A stretch of 64,000 nt of DNA from UBA2112 sp964557445 (lineage in GTDB: Bacteria; Patescibacteriota; Saccharimonadia; Saccharimonadales; Saccharimonadaceae), in assembly GCA_964557445.1 (NCBI GenBank), contig CAZLAF010000001.1, forward strand, positions 124,001-188,000. The letters are read 5' to 3'. Shown piece by piece: positions 9,112 through 17,992 of the stretch (position 1 is the first letter of the stretch; every line of letters starts with the position of its first letter). Under the pieces are notes generated by a model that did not search any database, had not been told where the DNA came from, and was given only the letters and a program-made list of their open reading frames with translations. The position numbers were made by a program, and so were the translations under genes.

Positions 9112-10178
9112 CTATGCTGCTTGCGTGGCAAGTCGACGTCGATAGACTGGTAGGTCGCCTGCTGTCAGGGTCGAGGCTACGGCAAGTGTGCGTACAAGAA
9201 AGTCAGCATAAGCAAGCTTCCATATATGATCAGGATTGATTGTCGGATCGTCTTCTTGGGATATTACTGTTACTTTGTCGGCAATTTGTCGACCGCGCCA
9301 TATATCAACAGAAAATGCTTGAATGATCCGAGGCTTCTCACCGCCACAGGCATTTTTGACGGTCTCGGTGAAATATTGCTGATCGAGTGTCGTGCCCTCG
9401 GCATCATTAATGACAATCGTTTCTTCAATATGATGGCCAGCAAGTTCTTTGTCGACCGCGCCCGATTCAAGAATCTGTTCCATTGATTCTTTGCCTGTGG
9501 CGTCAGCGAAGTAGCCTTCGTTTTTGGCGAGCGCTTCATAAGTATCAAGTGTTTGCGTGATTTCTGGTTCATGATCTACAAATTCATCGCCATGAATCAC
9601 TCGAAGCGTGTCGATTATTTGTCGACGGTATTTAACGGCATTGGCTGTAATGAGGGGGTATTTATCGATAGCGCCACAGCCGCAATTGCCTCCTTCGGCA
9701 TGATCGTCGCTATGAGCGCCATGGCTAAATTGATGCTCAGCGAGTTTGCTTGCCATGAGTATACGATCTTGTCCAACGGTTTGGTTGCCGTCAACTGCAC
9801 CTTTGATTGTACGCCACATGCTCGCAGCTACTACTAGCCCACCACCAAATACTTTTGCGCGTAGTTTTGATGTGCCAAAGAGCCGAATTTTTTTGCTACC
9901 ATCTTGATCGATGTATTTTTGAATAATTCTTGTCCATGGACGCCCGTCACCGCACCCATCATCATCGACCTCAACTTGCTTGAAGGCATTTGGGTCGTTG
10001 GTTAGGACTTCGTGGATATGTAGCGGAGCATCTTCTGTCAATATACCTTGCTCAATCTGCTTTTTGACAGTAATACCGCCTTCGCCAAACCCAAGTCCAT
10101 CCGGAGCGATACATTCGACGTTTGTTGGCGAGTATTTTTTTCTTGGTTACTCACAGAGTCACTTTCTTTATTATTCAT
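9112..10178 (-). pseudogene. Cadmium-type carbonic anhydrase-like protein, apparently frameshifted
   Basis: The main open frame (9112-10041, 309 residues from a TTG) has DGCGDGRP near its N-terminus and HQFSHGAH...NCGCGA further on, a Cys-His-Cys set like the metal site of the CdCA family annotated in many Patescibacteria. Upstream of the TTG the same frame continues with a family-like start (CIAPDGLGFGEGGITVKKQ) but has no start codon. A good start, ATG 10178 with GGAA upstream, lies in another frame; the two join if the T7 run at 10135-10141 (A7 in the coding strand) were 8 long. So this is an indel in a homopolymer: sequencing error, true disruption or slippage. The joined product would be about 355 residues. 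Family assignment is from memory of motifs, without a search. Confidence 0.7.
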
Positions 10179-10238
10179 TGCTGGGTTAATTCCTTTTTTA
10201 TGCCAGCTTGTCATTATACTCTTCGTTTTTTAACAAAT

Positions 10239-10261
10239 AAAGCACCTAATGCAGGTGCTTT
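10239..10261 (-). terminator. Intrinsic terminator after tRNA-Glu
   Basis: AAAGCACCT / AGGTGCTTT, 9-bp perfect stem with a 5-nt loop, followed on the minus strand by TTTATTTGTTAAAAAA. Confidence 0.8.
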
Positions 10262-10277
10262 ATGATGTGATGGCATT

Positions 10278-10352
10278 TGGTGACCTCACGGGGAATCGAA
10301 CCCCGATTGTCAGGATGAGAACCTGATGTCCTAACCGTTAGACGATGAGGCC
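10278..10352 (-). tRNA. tRNA-Glu (CTC)
   Basis: 75 nt including an encoded CCA. Acceptor GGCCTCA/TGAGGTC, anticodon stem CAGG/CCTG with loop TTCTCAT giving anticodon CTC, T-loop GGTTCGATTCC. All four arms fold. Confidence 0.95.
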
Positions 10353-10407
10353 ATCAAATAACATCAACTGCCCTACTTTATCAAAAACAACAGAGGTTGT
10401 CTAGGTG

Positions 10408-10779
10408 TTACTGCAAGCTTTTTATGACGCCAAGAAGTTTTTTTGGTGTAATCTCGGCTTTGATGAGATATCCGTCTGCATGATGCTCCATTGCCATGCG
10501 TGATTCTTCATCTTGCTCAAAATTAGTGAGTATGATGATTTTTGTGTTTGGGATAAGGTCTTCTTTGCCGCGCAGAGCATCCATGATTTCGTTACCACGG
10601 CGCTCCGGCAACATAATATCAAGTAATATCAGGTCATACTGTTTGTTGCGTGCGGCGATAAGGCCATCATTGCCACCGATCATCCAGTCGACATCGTAGC
10701 CAGCTTTTTTAAGACTACGCACATACATCTCTCCGATAAATCGGTCATCTTCAATGACAAGTATTGTTTTGATAGACAT
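10408..10779 (-). CDS. Stand-alone response regulator receiver domain
   Basis: 123 residues, CheY-like without an output domain. Acidic pair VIEDDRF (residues about 9-13), phospho-acceptor Asp in LILLDIMLP (about 54), Thr in IIILTNF and Lys in YLIKAEI. It follows the histidine kinase gene by 37 nt in one operon. With no DNA-binding part, it must act through protein partners or as an intermediate in a relay. Confidence 0.94.
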   Translation of the reverse strand: MSIKTILVIEDDRFIGEMYVRSLKKAGYDVDWMIGGNDGLIAARNKQYDLILLDIMLPERRGNEIMDALRGKEDLIPNTKIIILTNFEQDEESRMAMEHHADGYLIKAEITPKKLLGVIKSLQ

Positions 10780-10816
10780 TATTACTATGGTAATACAAAA
10801 TGTAGCTTTGCGCTAC

Positions 10817-12361
10817 CTATCCACGATAAAGCGAGTGATTGCGGATCCAGCCACTACCGTGCTCCACAAGAGCGAGATTGTCATTGCCGTTAGCTTCGAG
10901 CTTGGCGGCAACAGTATCATAGATTGGTAGCGTAAAGCTGAATGTCGAACCTTCGTTTTCAATACTTCGTGCAGTGATACTGCCACCATGAGATGCGACA
11001 ATTGCTTTGCAGATATAAAGTCCGATACCTGTTCCCGCAACTGTTTCGCGAGAACGATGCGAACGATAAAATTTATGAAAAAGATTTGGTAGTACGCTCA
11101 CAGGCATGCCTATCCCGCGATCGATAACAGAGACTTCGACAAATCCTGGCACCGTCCGTGCAATCACCTGGACTAGCCCGCCCTCGTTACTATACTTGAT
11201 TGCATTGTCTATTAGATTGCTCAAGACTTCTCCGACTGCATTGTTGTCGGCGGCAACTGTCGGCAAGTTTTCGGGAATATCAACTGCGAGTACGCGGTTT
11301 TGTGCACTTGCGCGAAGTTGCATATCGTCGGCCACTGAATTGTAGATAGTGGCAATCGTGTCTTCGCTGATGTGTAATTTGAAATGGCGGCGATCGTATC
11401 GCGAAGCGTTGAGGATGTTATTTACATAGCTTGTTAGTCGGTTTGAGGCGACAATAAGTCGCTGCATAAGCACGACTTGGTCTTGTTCAAGTTTCGGCTG
11501 GAGTTCTTCGGACAGTACATCGAGATAACCTCGAATAACGGTGATTGGTCCTCGTAGTTCGTGTGCGGCAAAAGATATAAAATCTAATTCATCTTCCTCT
11601 GGTGTGTAGATATTTGTGCGATCAAATAGAGTTAAAACAGTTTCAGCAGGATTATTTTTGCGATAGCTGGCTGCGACATCGAACAGTCGTCGACTTTTTT
11701 CTCCAGGCAGCTTATCGCTGACACGAGTCCATTGTCGTTCGGCAGTCAATTTATTTTTGCTAGTACGCTTGAGCCACGCTTGGAGCGAGTCATCATCTGG
11801 AAAGAAAAGCTCAAGTGTTTGAGCGCCGTCTTGATCGGTGCGCACGGGTGCAGCTTTATTACTGAAGATAATTTTTTGCTGATTATCAAGTATAACGATA
11901 CCTGTTTTTATATTGTTAATACCAGAGGTTAAAGTGTCGTCGCTTGTGGTAGGTTCAGATGAAGGGCTGTCTCGTGATGCAAGCTCGTAGACAGTTTGCA
12001 GGATGTCACGAAACCCGTCTTTTTCGTAGCGTGGAATATTGGGGTTTGGTGGCGTGAGTGCTGTTGGTTCGCCTGCGACAAGGACGATTGCGCGTACCAG
12101 ATCACGTAACGGCCTCGCAAGAGCGAAAGTGAGTGCAATAGCACATGCGCTGCTAATCGCGGCAGCGAAGACGCCAATCATAGCAACAAGCCACCAATCG
12201 GCATTAAGAATATCCATGGCCTTAAGACAGACGATAAAAGTAAAAACAAATCCACTTTGAACGAGGGTGACGATAATGCCGGTGCGACGTTGAAATTTAT
12301 CCCAATAATCACGGATAAGCGGTTTTTCTTCGAGAGTGGCTAGGTTTTGATCTACTGCCAT
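10817..12361 (-). CDS. Membrane sensor histidine kinase
   Basis: 514 residues from ATG 12361, which has AGGAAATG upstream and overlaps the DUF3048 gene by 10 nt; the longer reading to 12403 lies inside that gene. Two membrane helices (about 28-50 and 60-86), a linker and a PAS-like region (about 150-255, TGIVILDNQQKIIFSNKAA), HisKA with AAHELRGPITV, then HATPase with N box NLIDNAIKYS, DRGIGMP and GTGIGLYICKAIV. Signals to the receiver protein next door; the stimulus is unknown, but coupling to the membrane-anchored DUF3048 protein suggests an envelope signal. Confidence 0.94.
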   Translation of the reverse strand: MAVDQNLATLEEKPLIRDYWDKFQRRTGIIVTLVQSGFVFTFIVCLKAMDILNADWWLVAMIGVFAAAISSACAIALTFALARPLRDLVRAIVLVAGEPTALTPPNPNIPRYEKDGFRDILQTVYELASRDSPSSEPTTSDDTLTSGINNIKTGIVILDNQQKIIFSNKAAPVRTDQDGAQTLELFFPDDDSLQAWLKRTSKNKLTAERQWTRVSDKLPGEKSRRLFDVAASYRKNNPAETVLTLFDRTNIYTPEEDELDFISFAAHELRGPITVIRGYLDVLSEELQPKLEQDQVVLMQRLIVASNRLTSYVNNILNASRYDRRHFKLHISEDTIATIYNSVADDMQLRASAQNRVLAVDIPENLPTVAADNNAVGEVLSNLIDNAIKYSNEGGLVQVIARTVPGFVEVSVIDRGIGMPVSVLPNLFHKFYRSHRSRETVAGTGIGLYICKAIVASHGGSITARSIENEGSTFSFTLPIYDTVAAKLEANGNDNLALVEHGSGWIRNHSLYRG

Positions 12362-13437
12362 GTGACATTTCCTCGCTGATTTACGGGGATAGCTGTAATC
12401 CATGTTTGGCCACGGGCAAAAGAAATTTCTTTTCCTGTACTGTCAGTAAAGTGTATTTGACTGCCTCGATCGGCTTTTGTCCAAGTAGCTTCGGTAACTG
12501 TACCATTCTGGAAAATACGGGCTTTCCCGTTGCCAACGGTTGTGATCTGCTCTCGCCAACCGTCTTCAAAGACCTTGGCCATGTTTGTGTCCATGACAAT
12601 CACGACACTTGGTGATATCTGCCCTGCTTCGCGATCAGTGTGTGGTGCTCCACCTTGTGAACGCGCATAGGTATTGGTGGCGCTATCATATACATAACTG
12701 CTGTTGTAGAGCGGCCCACTGATCGTGACATTGATAGTAGTTGCGTTCGGTTCTTTGGCTGGCTTGCCGTTAGTTCGCGGCCATGCGGTAAAGGTTGATG
12801 AGGAGTAGCCTTTTTGACGATTGAGGTCGTCTAGGCGTTCAAAGCTGGTGTATACATTATGCGGTGCATAGCGATCGGAGGCTCGCCAATAGCTGCGACT
12901 GTTGAAAAACTCATCGATATCGCGATAGCTGCCATTTCTTACTTCATCGAGTGCAAATTTACTGCCACCAATATGAGCCACAGAAGCTTGAAATGGCGCT
13001 AGCCAATCGACGTAGTAGAGTCGTAGGCTGCGCACAGGGCCAATGAGCTGAGGCTTATCTTCTTGATAAAGTGCCAGGAATCGAGTGATGCCACCTTCGG
13101 CAATTGCCTCAAAGACGATACCAGCATCTTTGAGTCCAGACTGCGGACGGGCATCAGGGCTGTTTTCGAGCATGATAGCTGTGACAGCTTGTTTCGTCGA
13201 GCCTTCATCGGGGACTATTTTGCCGGTAAGAGGTGAATAGTAGACGATAGGCTTAGGCGTGGGGGTTGATTTGTTGCCTTGCTGATCTATTTGTTCGGGC
13301 GACTGATATAAGACAATGGTCGCGGTGAGTGCGGCTGCCAGTACAACCCCAAGACCAGCAAGTGCATACGTAGCGGTATGATGTGTGCGTATCCATGTGC
13401 GGATACGACCAAAAAATGATTGATGGAGTGATCGCAT
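12352..13437 (-). CDS. DUF3048 (YerB-like) membrane-anchored protein
   Basis: 361 residues. One membrane anchor at about 22-44, a Thr/Pro linker, then two domains with the DUF3048 features: ENSPDARPQSGL, DAGIVFEAIAEGGITRFLALY, GPVRSLRLYYVDWL, HIGGS and the C-terminal part with GQTWITAIP. YerB-type proteins are extracytoplasmic lipoproteins of unknown role found mainly in Firmicutes and common in CPR bacteria. First gene of an operon with a histidine kinase and receiver, suggesting that it may be the sensed or regulated envelope component. Confidence 0.85.
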   Translation of the reverse strand: MRSLHQSFFGRIRTWIRTHHTATYALAGLGVVLAAALTATIVLYQSPEQIDQQGNKSTPTPKPIVYYSPLTGKIVPDEGSTKQAVTAIMLENSPDARPQSGLKDAGIVFEAIAEGGITRFLALYQEDKPQLIGPVRSLRLYYVDWLAPFQASVAHIGGSKFALDEVRNGSYRDIDEFFNSRSYWRASDRYAPHNVYTSFERLDDLNRQKGYSSSTFTAWPRTNGKPAKEPNATTINVTISGPLYNSSYVYDSATNTYARSQGGAPHTDREAGQISPSVVIVMDTNMAKVFEDGWREQITTVGNGKARIFQNGTVTEATWTKADRGSQIHFTDSTGKEISFARGQTWITAIPVNQRGNVTWQ

Positions 13438-13484
13438 AGCTTAAGCACTATTGTACCATCTGCCCTATTCTATGGGTATGAATA

Positions 13485-13530
13485 AACCCGCCAGGCGGAT
13501 GAGGGCCCGAGCGGGTGCTCAAGGCGGGTT
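13485..13530. terminator. Inverted repeat terminator between same-strand genes
   Basis: AACCCGCC and GGCGGGTT arms enclose a smaller GAGC/GCTC hairpin. On the minus strand it lies just after the 133-residue gene, before the DUF3048 promoter region. Confidence 0.6.
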
Positions 13531-13546
13531 CATTCATGTCGACGGG

Positions 13547-13948
13547 TTAATGATGGTAGCCCTCATCTGCTAGTCGGCGCCAAAGAGCTTTGAGGTCATC
13601 TCCGCAAAGTATGACCTCTTGGGTGACGGAGCCATTCGAGGCGTCGCACTTGATGCCTGTGACAACGCTATGCGCAACTGCGTCGCGTTTTGCGCGGAAA
13701 CTGAAGCCCCCACCACCTCGACGGCGTTTGATACTATTGACGCTCGAAAAGCCTCCTTCGCCAGCGGTTGTTCGAAGCTTTTTTGAGCGACGTCCCACAG
13801 TATTGCGTACCGAGATGCGACCTAGTCGAATCGAAGTGATTTCAGGCCATGTCTCAAGTTTTTTGCAAAACTCTGTGAGACCCTCTACCCTTGATGAGTG
13901 GCCAGCTGTCACGATCTTTCCGTGTCGCGTCTTTCCTCCCTTTGCCAT
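13547..13948 (-). CDS. Basic protein, possible DUF2103-like
   Basis: 133 residues, strongly basic (KIVTAGHSSRVEGLTEFCKKL, then GRRSKKLR and SIKRRRGGGGF). The N-terminal GHSS...GL...L and the IRLGRI strand recall DUF2103 proteins of archaea and cyanobacteria, and VTQEVILCGDD fits the end of that domain. The Arg/Gly tract suggests nucleic-acid binding. ATG 13948 has AAGGAG 6 nt upstream. Its stop is close to a strong inverted repeat, so it forms its own transcript. The family link is tentative. Confidence 0.75.
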   Translation of the reverse strand: MAKGGKTRHGKIVTAGHSSRVEGLTEFCKKLETWPEITSIRLGRISVRNTVGRRSKKLRTTAGEGGFSSVNSIKRRRGGGGFSFRAKRDAVAHSVVTGIKCDASNGSVTQEVILCGDDLKALWRRLADEGYHH

Positions 13949-14039
13949 AGAAACTCCTTAAAGTATAGGCAGTGTGGATTATTATATATTATAACCAATA
14001 ATTATTAAAAAGTCAAATAATAGATAGCGAGAGGGGCGG

Positions 14040-15464
14040 TTAGGCTGTTTCGGTAGCTGTCTGGATACGCTGGAGTGTGCGGTTGCGGCCAAGGATTGCC
14101 ATAGTTTCAGGTAAGCCTGGACTAAAAGGCGCCCAGGTAAGCGCAAAGCGGATCAGGCTAAAGAGGGTGCCGGGTTTTTCGCCAGTTGTTTCAAGTAGCG
14201 AGTTCAGTGTGTCCTGTAGAGCTTCTGGTGTAAACTCACTTGATTCGAGTGCTGTCTTGGTAGTCTGCAATAGCTTGATGTGTTGTGTGCGATCGAATTT
14301 CTTGAGTTGCTTGTTGCTATCGATCATGGACCAGTCTGGTGTTGGTTCGGTAAAAAAGTAGCTTGTGAGTGACGGCAAGTCAGCCAGTGTCTTGAGTCGG
14401 TCTTGGGCAAGGGCTAGAATTTGTAAACGATAGCTGTCATTCGCCTCACCTGCTTCGATTGGCCAAAAGCCACTGACTCGATTTTCGAGTTCATCGAGTG
14501 GCAGCTGACGAATAAACTGCCCATTCATCCAAAGAAGGCGCTTCTCATCAAAACGGGCGCCACTTTTTTGAACGCGGCCGAGGCTGAATTTTTCGATTAG
14601 CTCTTGACGCGTAAAGACTTCTTGCTCGGTTCCGTCATTCCACCCGAGGGTCGCAATAAAGCTCACCAAGGTTTCAGGCAGGTAGCCATCGGCAATGTAT
14701 TCGAGTACGTCTTTTGCCCCATCGCGTTTAGAGAGTTTTTTGTTGCCCTGCTCGTTCATAATGTGTGGCATTGTCGCAAATATCGGACGCTCAAGATTTA
14801 GTGCTTCGTAAAGATTGAGATAGTTGGGCATGCTGGCAAGAAATTCCTGCCCGCGAATGACATGTGTGATTTTCATCTCGGCATCGTCGACAATATGGGC
14901 AAAATTATATGTTGGGTAGCCGTCGGACTTGATAAGGATAAAGTCATCGATTACTTCTGCGCCCGCATGAAGGTCGCCCATGACTTCATCATGCCATTCA
15001 TATGATTTAGGGTCTGACTTGAAGCGAAGCGGCATAGAACCGTCCCAAGCAGGTGGATTTTCTGGACGATGATTACGATAAAGAAACGGACGCTTTTCGG
15101 CCTGTGCTTTTTCGCGAAAGGCTTGCACCTCATTGGTCGTGTATGGGTCGGCATACGCCCTGCCCTGTTCGATCAGTCGTTGAGCCCATGTATGGTAAAT
15201 ATCGAGTCGATCACTTTGTCGGTATGGTTCATGAGCGCCACCAATGTCTGGCCCCTCATCATAATTGAGACCTAGCGCCTGAAGGCTGCTCATTAGATGT
15301 GTAGCGGATCCTTCGACTTCGCGCATTTTGTCGGTATCTTCGAGACGGAGGATAAATTGACCGTTATGTTGCCGTGCGACAAGCCACGCAAAGAGTGCCG
15401 TGCGTATACCGCCGACATGAAGATAGCCAGTTGGACTAGGAGCAAAACGAGTTCGGATTGTCAT
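14040..15464 (-). CDS. gltX: Glutamyl-tRNA synthetase
   Basis: 474 residues, normal length. Class I signatures: FAPSPTGYLHVGG (HIGH-type) and NKKLSKRDGA (KMSKS-type), with ILRLEDTD after the first. Charges tRNA-Glu; in bacteria lacking GlnRS it also makes Glu-tRNA-Gln, but no GatCAB or GlnRS is in view. ATG 15464 has TATAAT 10 nt upstream, so the leader is at most a few nucleotides. Confidence 0.97.
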   Translation of the reverse strand: MTIRTRFAPSPTGYLHVGGIRTALFAWLVARQHNGQFILRLEDTDKMREVEGSATHLMSSLQALGLNYDEGPDIGGAHEPYRQSDRLDIYHTWAQRLIEQGRAYADPYTTNEVQAFREKAQAEKRPFLYRNHRPENPPAWDGSMPLRFKSDPKSYEWHDEVMGDLHAGAEVIDDFILIKSDGYPTYNFAHIVDDAEMKITHVIRGQEFLASMPNYLNLYEALNLERPIFATMPHIMNEQGNKKLSKRDGAKDVLEYIADGYLPETLVSFIATLGWNDGTEQEVFTRQELIEKFSLGRVQKSGARFDEKRLLWMNGQFIRQLPLDELENRVSGFWPIEAGEANDSYRLQILALAQDRLKTLADLPSLTSYFFTEPTPDWSMIDSNKQLKKFDRTQHIKLLQTTKTALESSEFTPEALQDTLNSLLETTGEKPGTLFSLIRFALTWAPFSPGLPETMAILGRNRTLQRIQTATETA

Positions 15465-15485
15465 GAATAATGTAATTATAACAGT

Positions 15486-16451
15486 TTATAGCAAGCTTGT
15501 CGCTATGCGACGTATCTGTTCGCCTGAGAGTGGCGCATCGCCCTCGATAGTGTACAGAATTCCACCGTTCACCCACGCTGCGTTGTTGCCATAGGTGTAT
15601 ATAGTGAGGCCACGCTCGCTATACGGCATATAATTACCTCCTGCGCGTGGGGTGATGTAATTATCAAGTACGGCATCTGAGTCCCAGCCGCTTTTTGCCT
15701 GGTTGATCTTGAAGCCGGTATTTCCAGCGTTAGCCTTGAAGCCAATCGTGACGCGACCGTTATCGTAGGTGATGGGTCCGTTGAGGCCATAGCCATCGGG
15801 TCGATATGCCGGATAGGCGGCATCGACACCAGCTTGGGCAGCCGCAATACGCACCGAAAGATTCGGCATGTTGATATACGTAAAGTAGCCTGCTAGAAGT
15901 ACGAGTGCGAATGTGCCCGACATAATGCTGGCAACTTGACGATTCTTGAAGCTCCAAAAGCGAGATTTTTGTCGTTTTTTCGCTGGTGCGGCTTTTGCTA
16001 TTGCAGCAGAGAGAGATTGTTCTTTAACAGTAGATGCTTTCGTGTGGACAGGCTGGAATATGGCATCAGATTTCGCGGTTGATCGAGCATGGGCTTTGAT
16101 TGTGTGCGGATGTGCGATTGGTCCGATGTCCATGACGCGTGCCTTTGGCGTAGGCTGAGGTGCAAATTTATGCACCTGAGTGTGTTGGGTCGCCGCTGTT
16201 TTTTGTGAGTGAGCTATCGCAGGCTGTCGCTTGATGATATCAGCATGAGATTGGGGGCGTTTGGTGAATTTGCGACTGAGAGTAAGTGAACGCTGAGTTG
16301 TTTGATGAAGGTTTGCCGAAGGAGTGGACTTTACTGACGCCTTGGCTACCTGAGGTTCTGGACGTGCAGAACTCGTCGCTGAAATCACAGGTAAACCGGT
16401 GATGGCGTCGTATTCTTGATCGTCGATCGTTACGGTGGCTTTTTTTGTCAT
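15486..16451 (-). CDS. Single-pass membrane protein with basic low-complexity cytoplasmic region
   Basis: 321 residues, not recognised. The first about 170 residues are Lys/His/Pro/Gln-rich and disordered-looking (repeated HAQ, KAS and TKA motifs); a membrane helix follows at about 178-196 (IMSGTFALVLLAGYFTYI); the last about 125 residues form a compact external domain with tyrosines and glycines (AAYPAYRPDGYGLNGP) that resembles an envelope or anti-sigma-like sensor. ATG 16451 has GGGGATAGGGA upstream. Divergent from the PEGA gene, with about 85 bp between starts. Confidence 0.8.
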   Translation of the reverse strand: MTKKATVTIDDQEYDAITGLPVISATSSARPEPQVAKASVKSTPSANLHQTTQRSLTLSRKFTKRPQSHADIIKRQPAIAHSQKTAATQHTQVHKFAPQPTPKARVMDIGPIAHPHTIKAHARSTAKSDAIFQPVHTKASTVKEQSLSAAIAKAAPAKKRQKSRFWSFKNRQVASIMSGTFALVLLAGYFTYINMPNLSVRIAAAQAGVDAAYPAYRPDGYGLNGPITYDNGRVTIGFKANAGNTGFKINQAKSGWDSDAVLDNYITPRAGGNYMPYSERGLTIYTYGNNAAWVNGGILYTIEGDAPLSGEQIRRIATSLL

Positions 16452-16519
16452 TCCCTATCCCCTTTATGGCTACGTTATATATTATCTTAGACAGCGGCTC
16501 TGAATTATGCAAGACTTGG

Positions 16520-16530
16520 TATACTATATT
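16520..16530 (+). promoter_or_regulatory. -10 region that fixes the start of the PEGA gene
   Basis: TATACT at 16520 overlaps TATATT at 16525-16530, which is 6 nt before ATG 16537. An upstream in-frame ATG at 16507 would lie inside the promoter. Confidence 0.6.
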
Positions 16531-16536
16531 CTGTAT

Positions 16537-17985
16537 ATGAATAATCATGCCTCACAGCAAAGTCGGCCATGGATGCGCGTCGCCATCTACTCATTTATGA
16601 CATTATGCGTCGTGACAATCGTTTCGATTTTGGTTCTTGTCATACTTGGCTACTCGTTTAATCGTCAGGATGGTAAGCTCGAGCAAGGTGGTTTGCTGCA
16701 GTTTGCCTCTCGGCCTACTGGTGCGGCTGTATGGATCAATGAAGATCCGCATAGTTCACGTACCAATACGAAAGCGGCAGTAGTAGCAGGCAATTATAAT
16801 ATTCGTTTTGAGCGTGACGGCTATCGGACATGGCGCAAGTCGATTGCAATCACCCCGGGTCAAATCGGGTGGCTGAGCTATGCTCGTTTGATACCAGAGG
16901 AGCTGACACCACAACCACTTCGTGAGTTTGAATCGTTGGCAGGTGCGCTCACTTCGCCACAGCGCAATTGGATGCTGCTGCAGCTTACAGGTAACCAGCC
17001 TGTCTTTGAGGTTGTTAACCTACAGGGTGATGCTGTGCGCTATAGTACGTTGTCATTGCCAGAAGAATCTTATACTACTCCAGTGACAGCGGCGCCACAG
17101 CAATTTCATATAGAAGCATGGAGTTATGATGAGGCCGCGATATTATTGCGCCACAGTTACGACGACAAACAAGAATGGATTGTGCTGTACCGAAACGCAC
17201 CGGAACGCTCGGTAAATATCAATGCGCTGTTCGCAGTTGCGCCAAACCATGTGGAATTCGCTGGTAAAGGTAATCGTTTGTTGTTTGTGCAGGCTGATGA
17301 TGTTGTGCGGCGAGTAAACTTAGACGATCAGACATTATCACGACCACTCGCGTCCGAAGTGGCGAGCTTTAGCGGGTACGACGACAAAATGATAGCATAC
17401 GTATCGCTGCCAAAAGACGACAAACGAACAGTTGGTTACGGCACGATTGATTTAGTGGATCAACAGATTCTATCGACCTATCCGGCTGACGACAAGCCTT
17501 TGCACGTGGCGATGTCTGAATATTTTAATCGACGCTATGTGTCGGTGGTGCACGATGACATGCTGATGATTGAGCGAGGGCGATTGCCTCAAGGAGACAA
17601 TAAAGGCGATATGCGACATTTTGCTCAAGTAAAAATTGCAGAAGGCACTTCAAGGTTGTCGGCGAGCACCAAAGGGCGCTTTGTGGCTATGGACATGCCT
17701 GGAGGTTATGCAATGTATGACCTGGAGCTAAAAAAATACGACAAGACTGCCTGGACCTACTCTTCTGATTCACCGCGACCACTACGATGGCTTGATGATT
17801 ATATTGTGTGGTCTGATAATGGCGGACAGCTACGGATTTATGATTTTGATGGCGCCAATCAATACACGCTGATGCCTGTTGTTGAGGGATTCGCTGCTGC
17901 GGTCAGTCCAAATGATAAGTTTATTTATGGCGTGACGGCATCGGATAAAGGCTTTGAGCTGAGTCGCGTGCAGTTGATTCAGTAA
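16537..17985 (+). CDS. PEGA-domain membrane-anchored protein
   Basis: 482 residues. Membrane anchor at about 15-40, followed by a PEGA domain (about 50-110: LLQFASRPTGAAVWINEDPH...VVAGNYNIRFERDGY), a beta-sandwich found in S-layer and surface proteins. The rest is rich in beta strands with recurring DDK and W/Y motifs, likely a beta-propeller-like fold. Probably an envelope-facing structural or sensor protein. The start was chosen from the adjacent -10 box. Convergent with the sortase gene (7 nt between stops). Confidence 0.85.
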   Translation: MNNHASQQSRPWMRVAIYSFMTLCVVTIVSILVLVILGYSFNRQDGKLEQGGLLQFASRPTGAAVWINEDPHSSRTNTKAAVVAGNYNIRFERDGYRTWRKSIAITPGQIGWLSYARLIPEELTPQPLREFESLAGALTSPQRNWMLLQLTGNQPVFEVVNLQGDAVRYSTLSLPEESYTTPVTAAPQQFHIEAWSYDEAAILLRHSYDDKQEWIVLYRNAPERSVNINALFAVAPNHVEFAGKGNRLLFVQADDVVRRVNLDDQTLSRPLASEVASFSGYDDKMIAYVSLPKDDKRTVGYGTIDLVDQQILSTYPADDKPLHVAMSEYFNRRYVSVVHDDMLMIERGRLPQGDNKGDMRHFAQVKIAEGTSRLSASTKGRFVAMDMPGGYAMYDLELKKYDKTAWTYSSDSPRPLRWLDDYIVWSDNGGQLRIYDFDGANQYTLMPVVEGFAAAVSPNDKFIYGVTASDKGFELSRVQLIQ

Positions 17986-17992
17986 AGAACTT

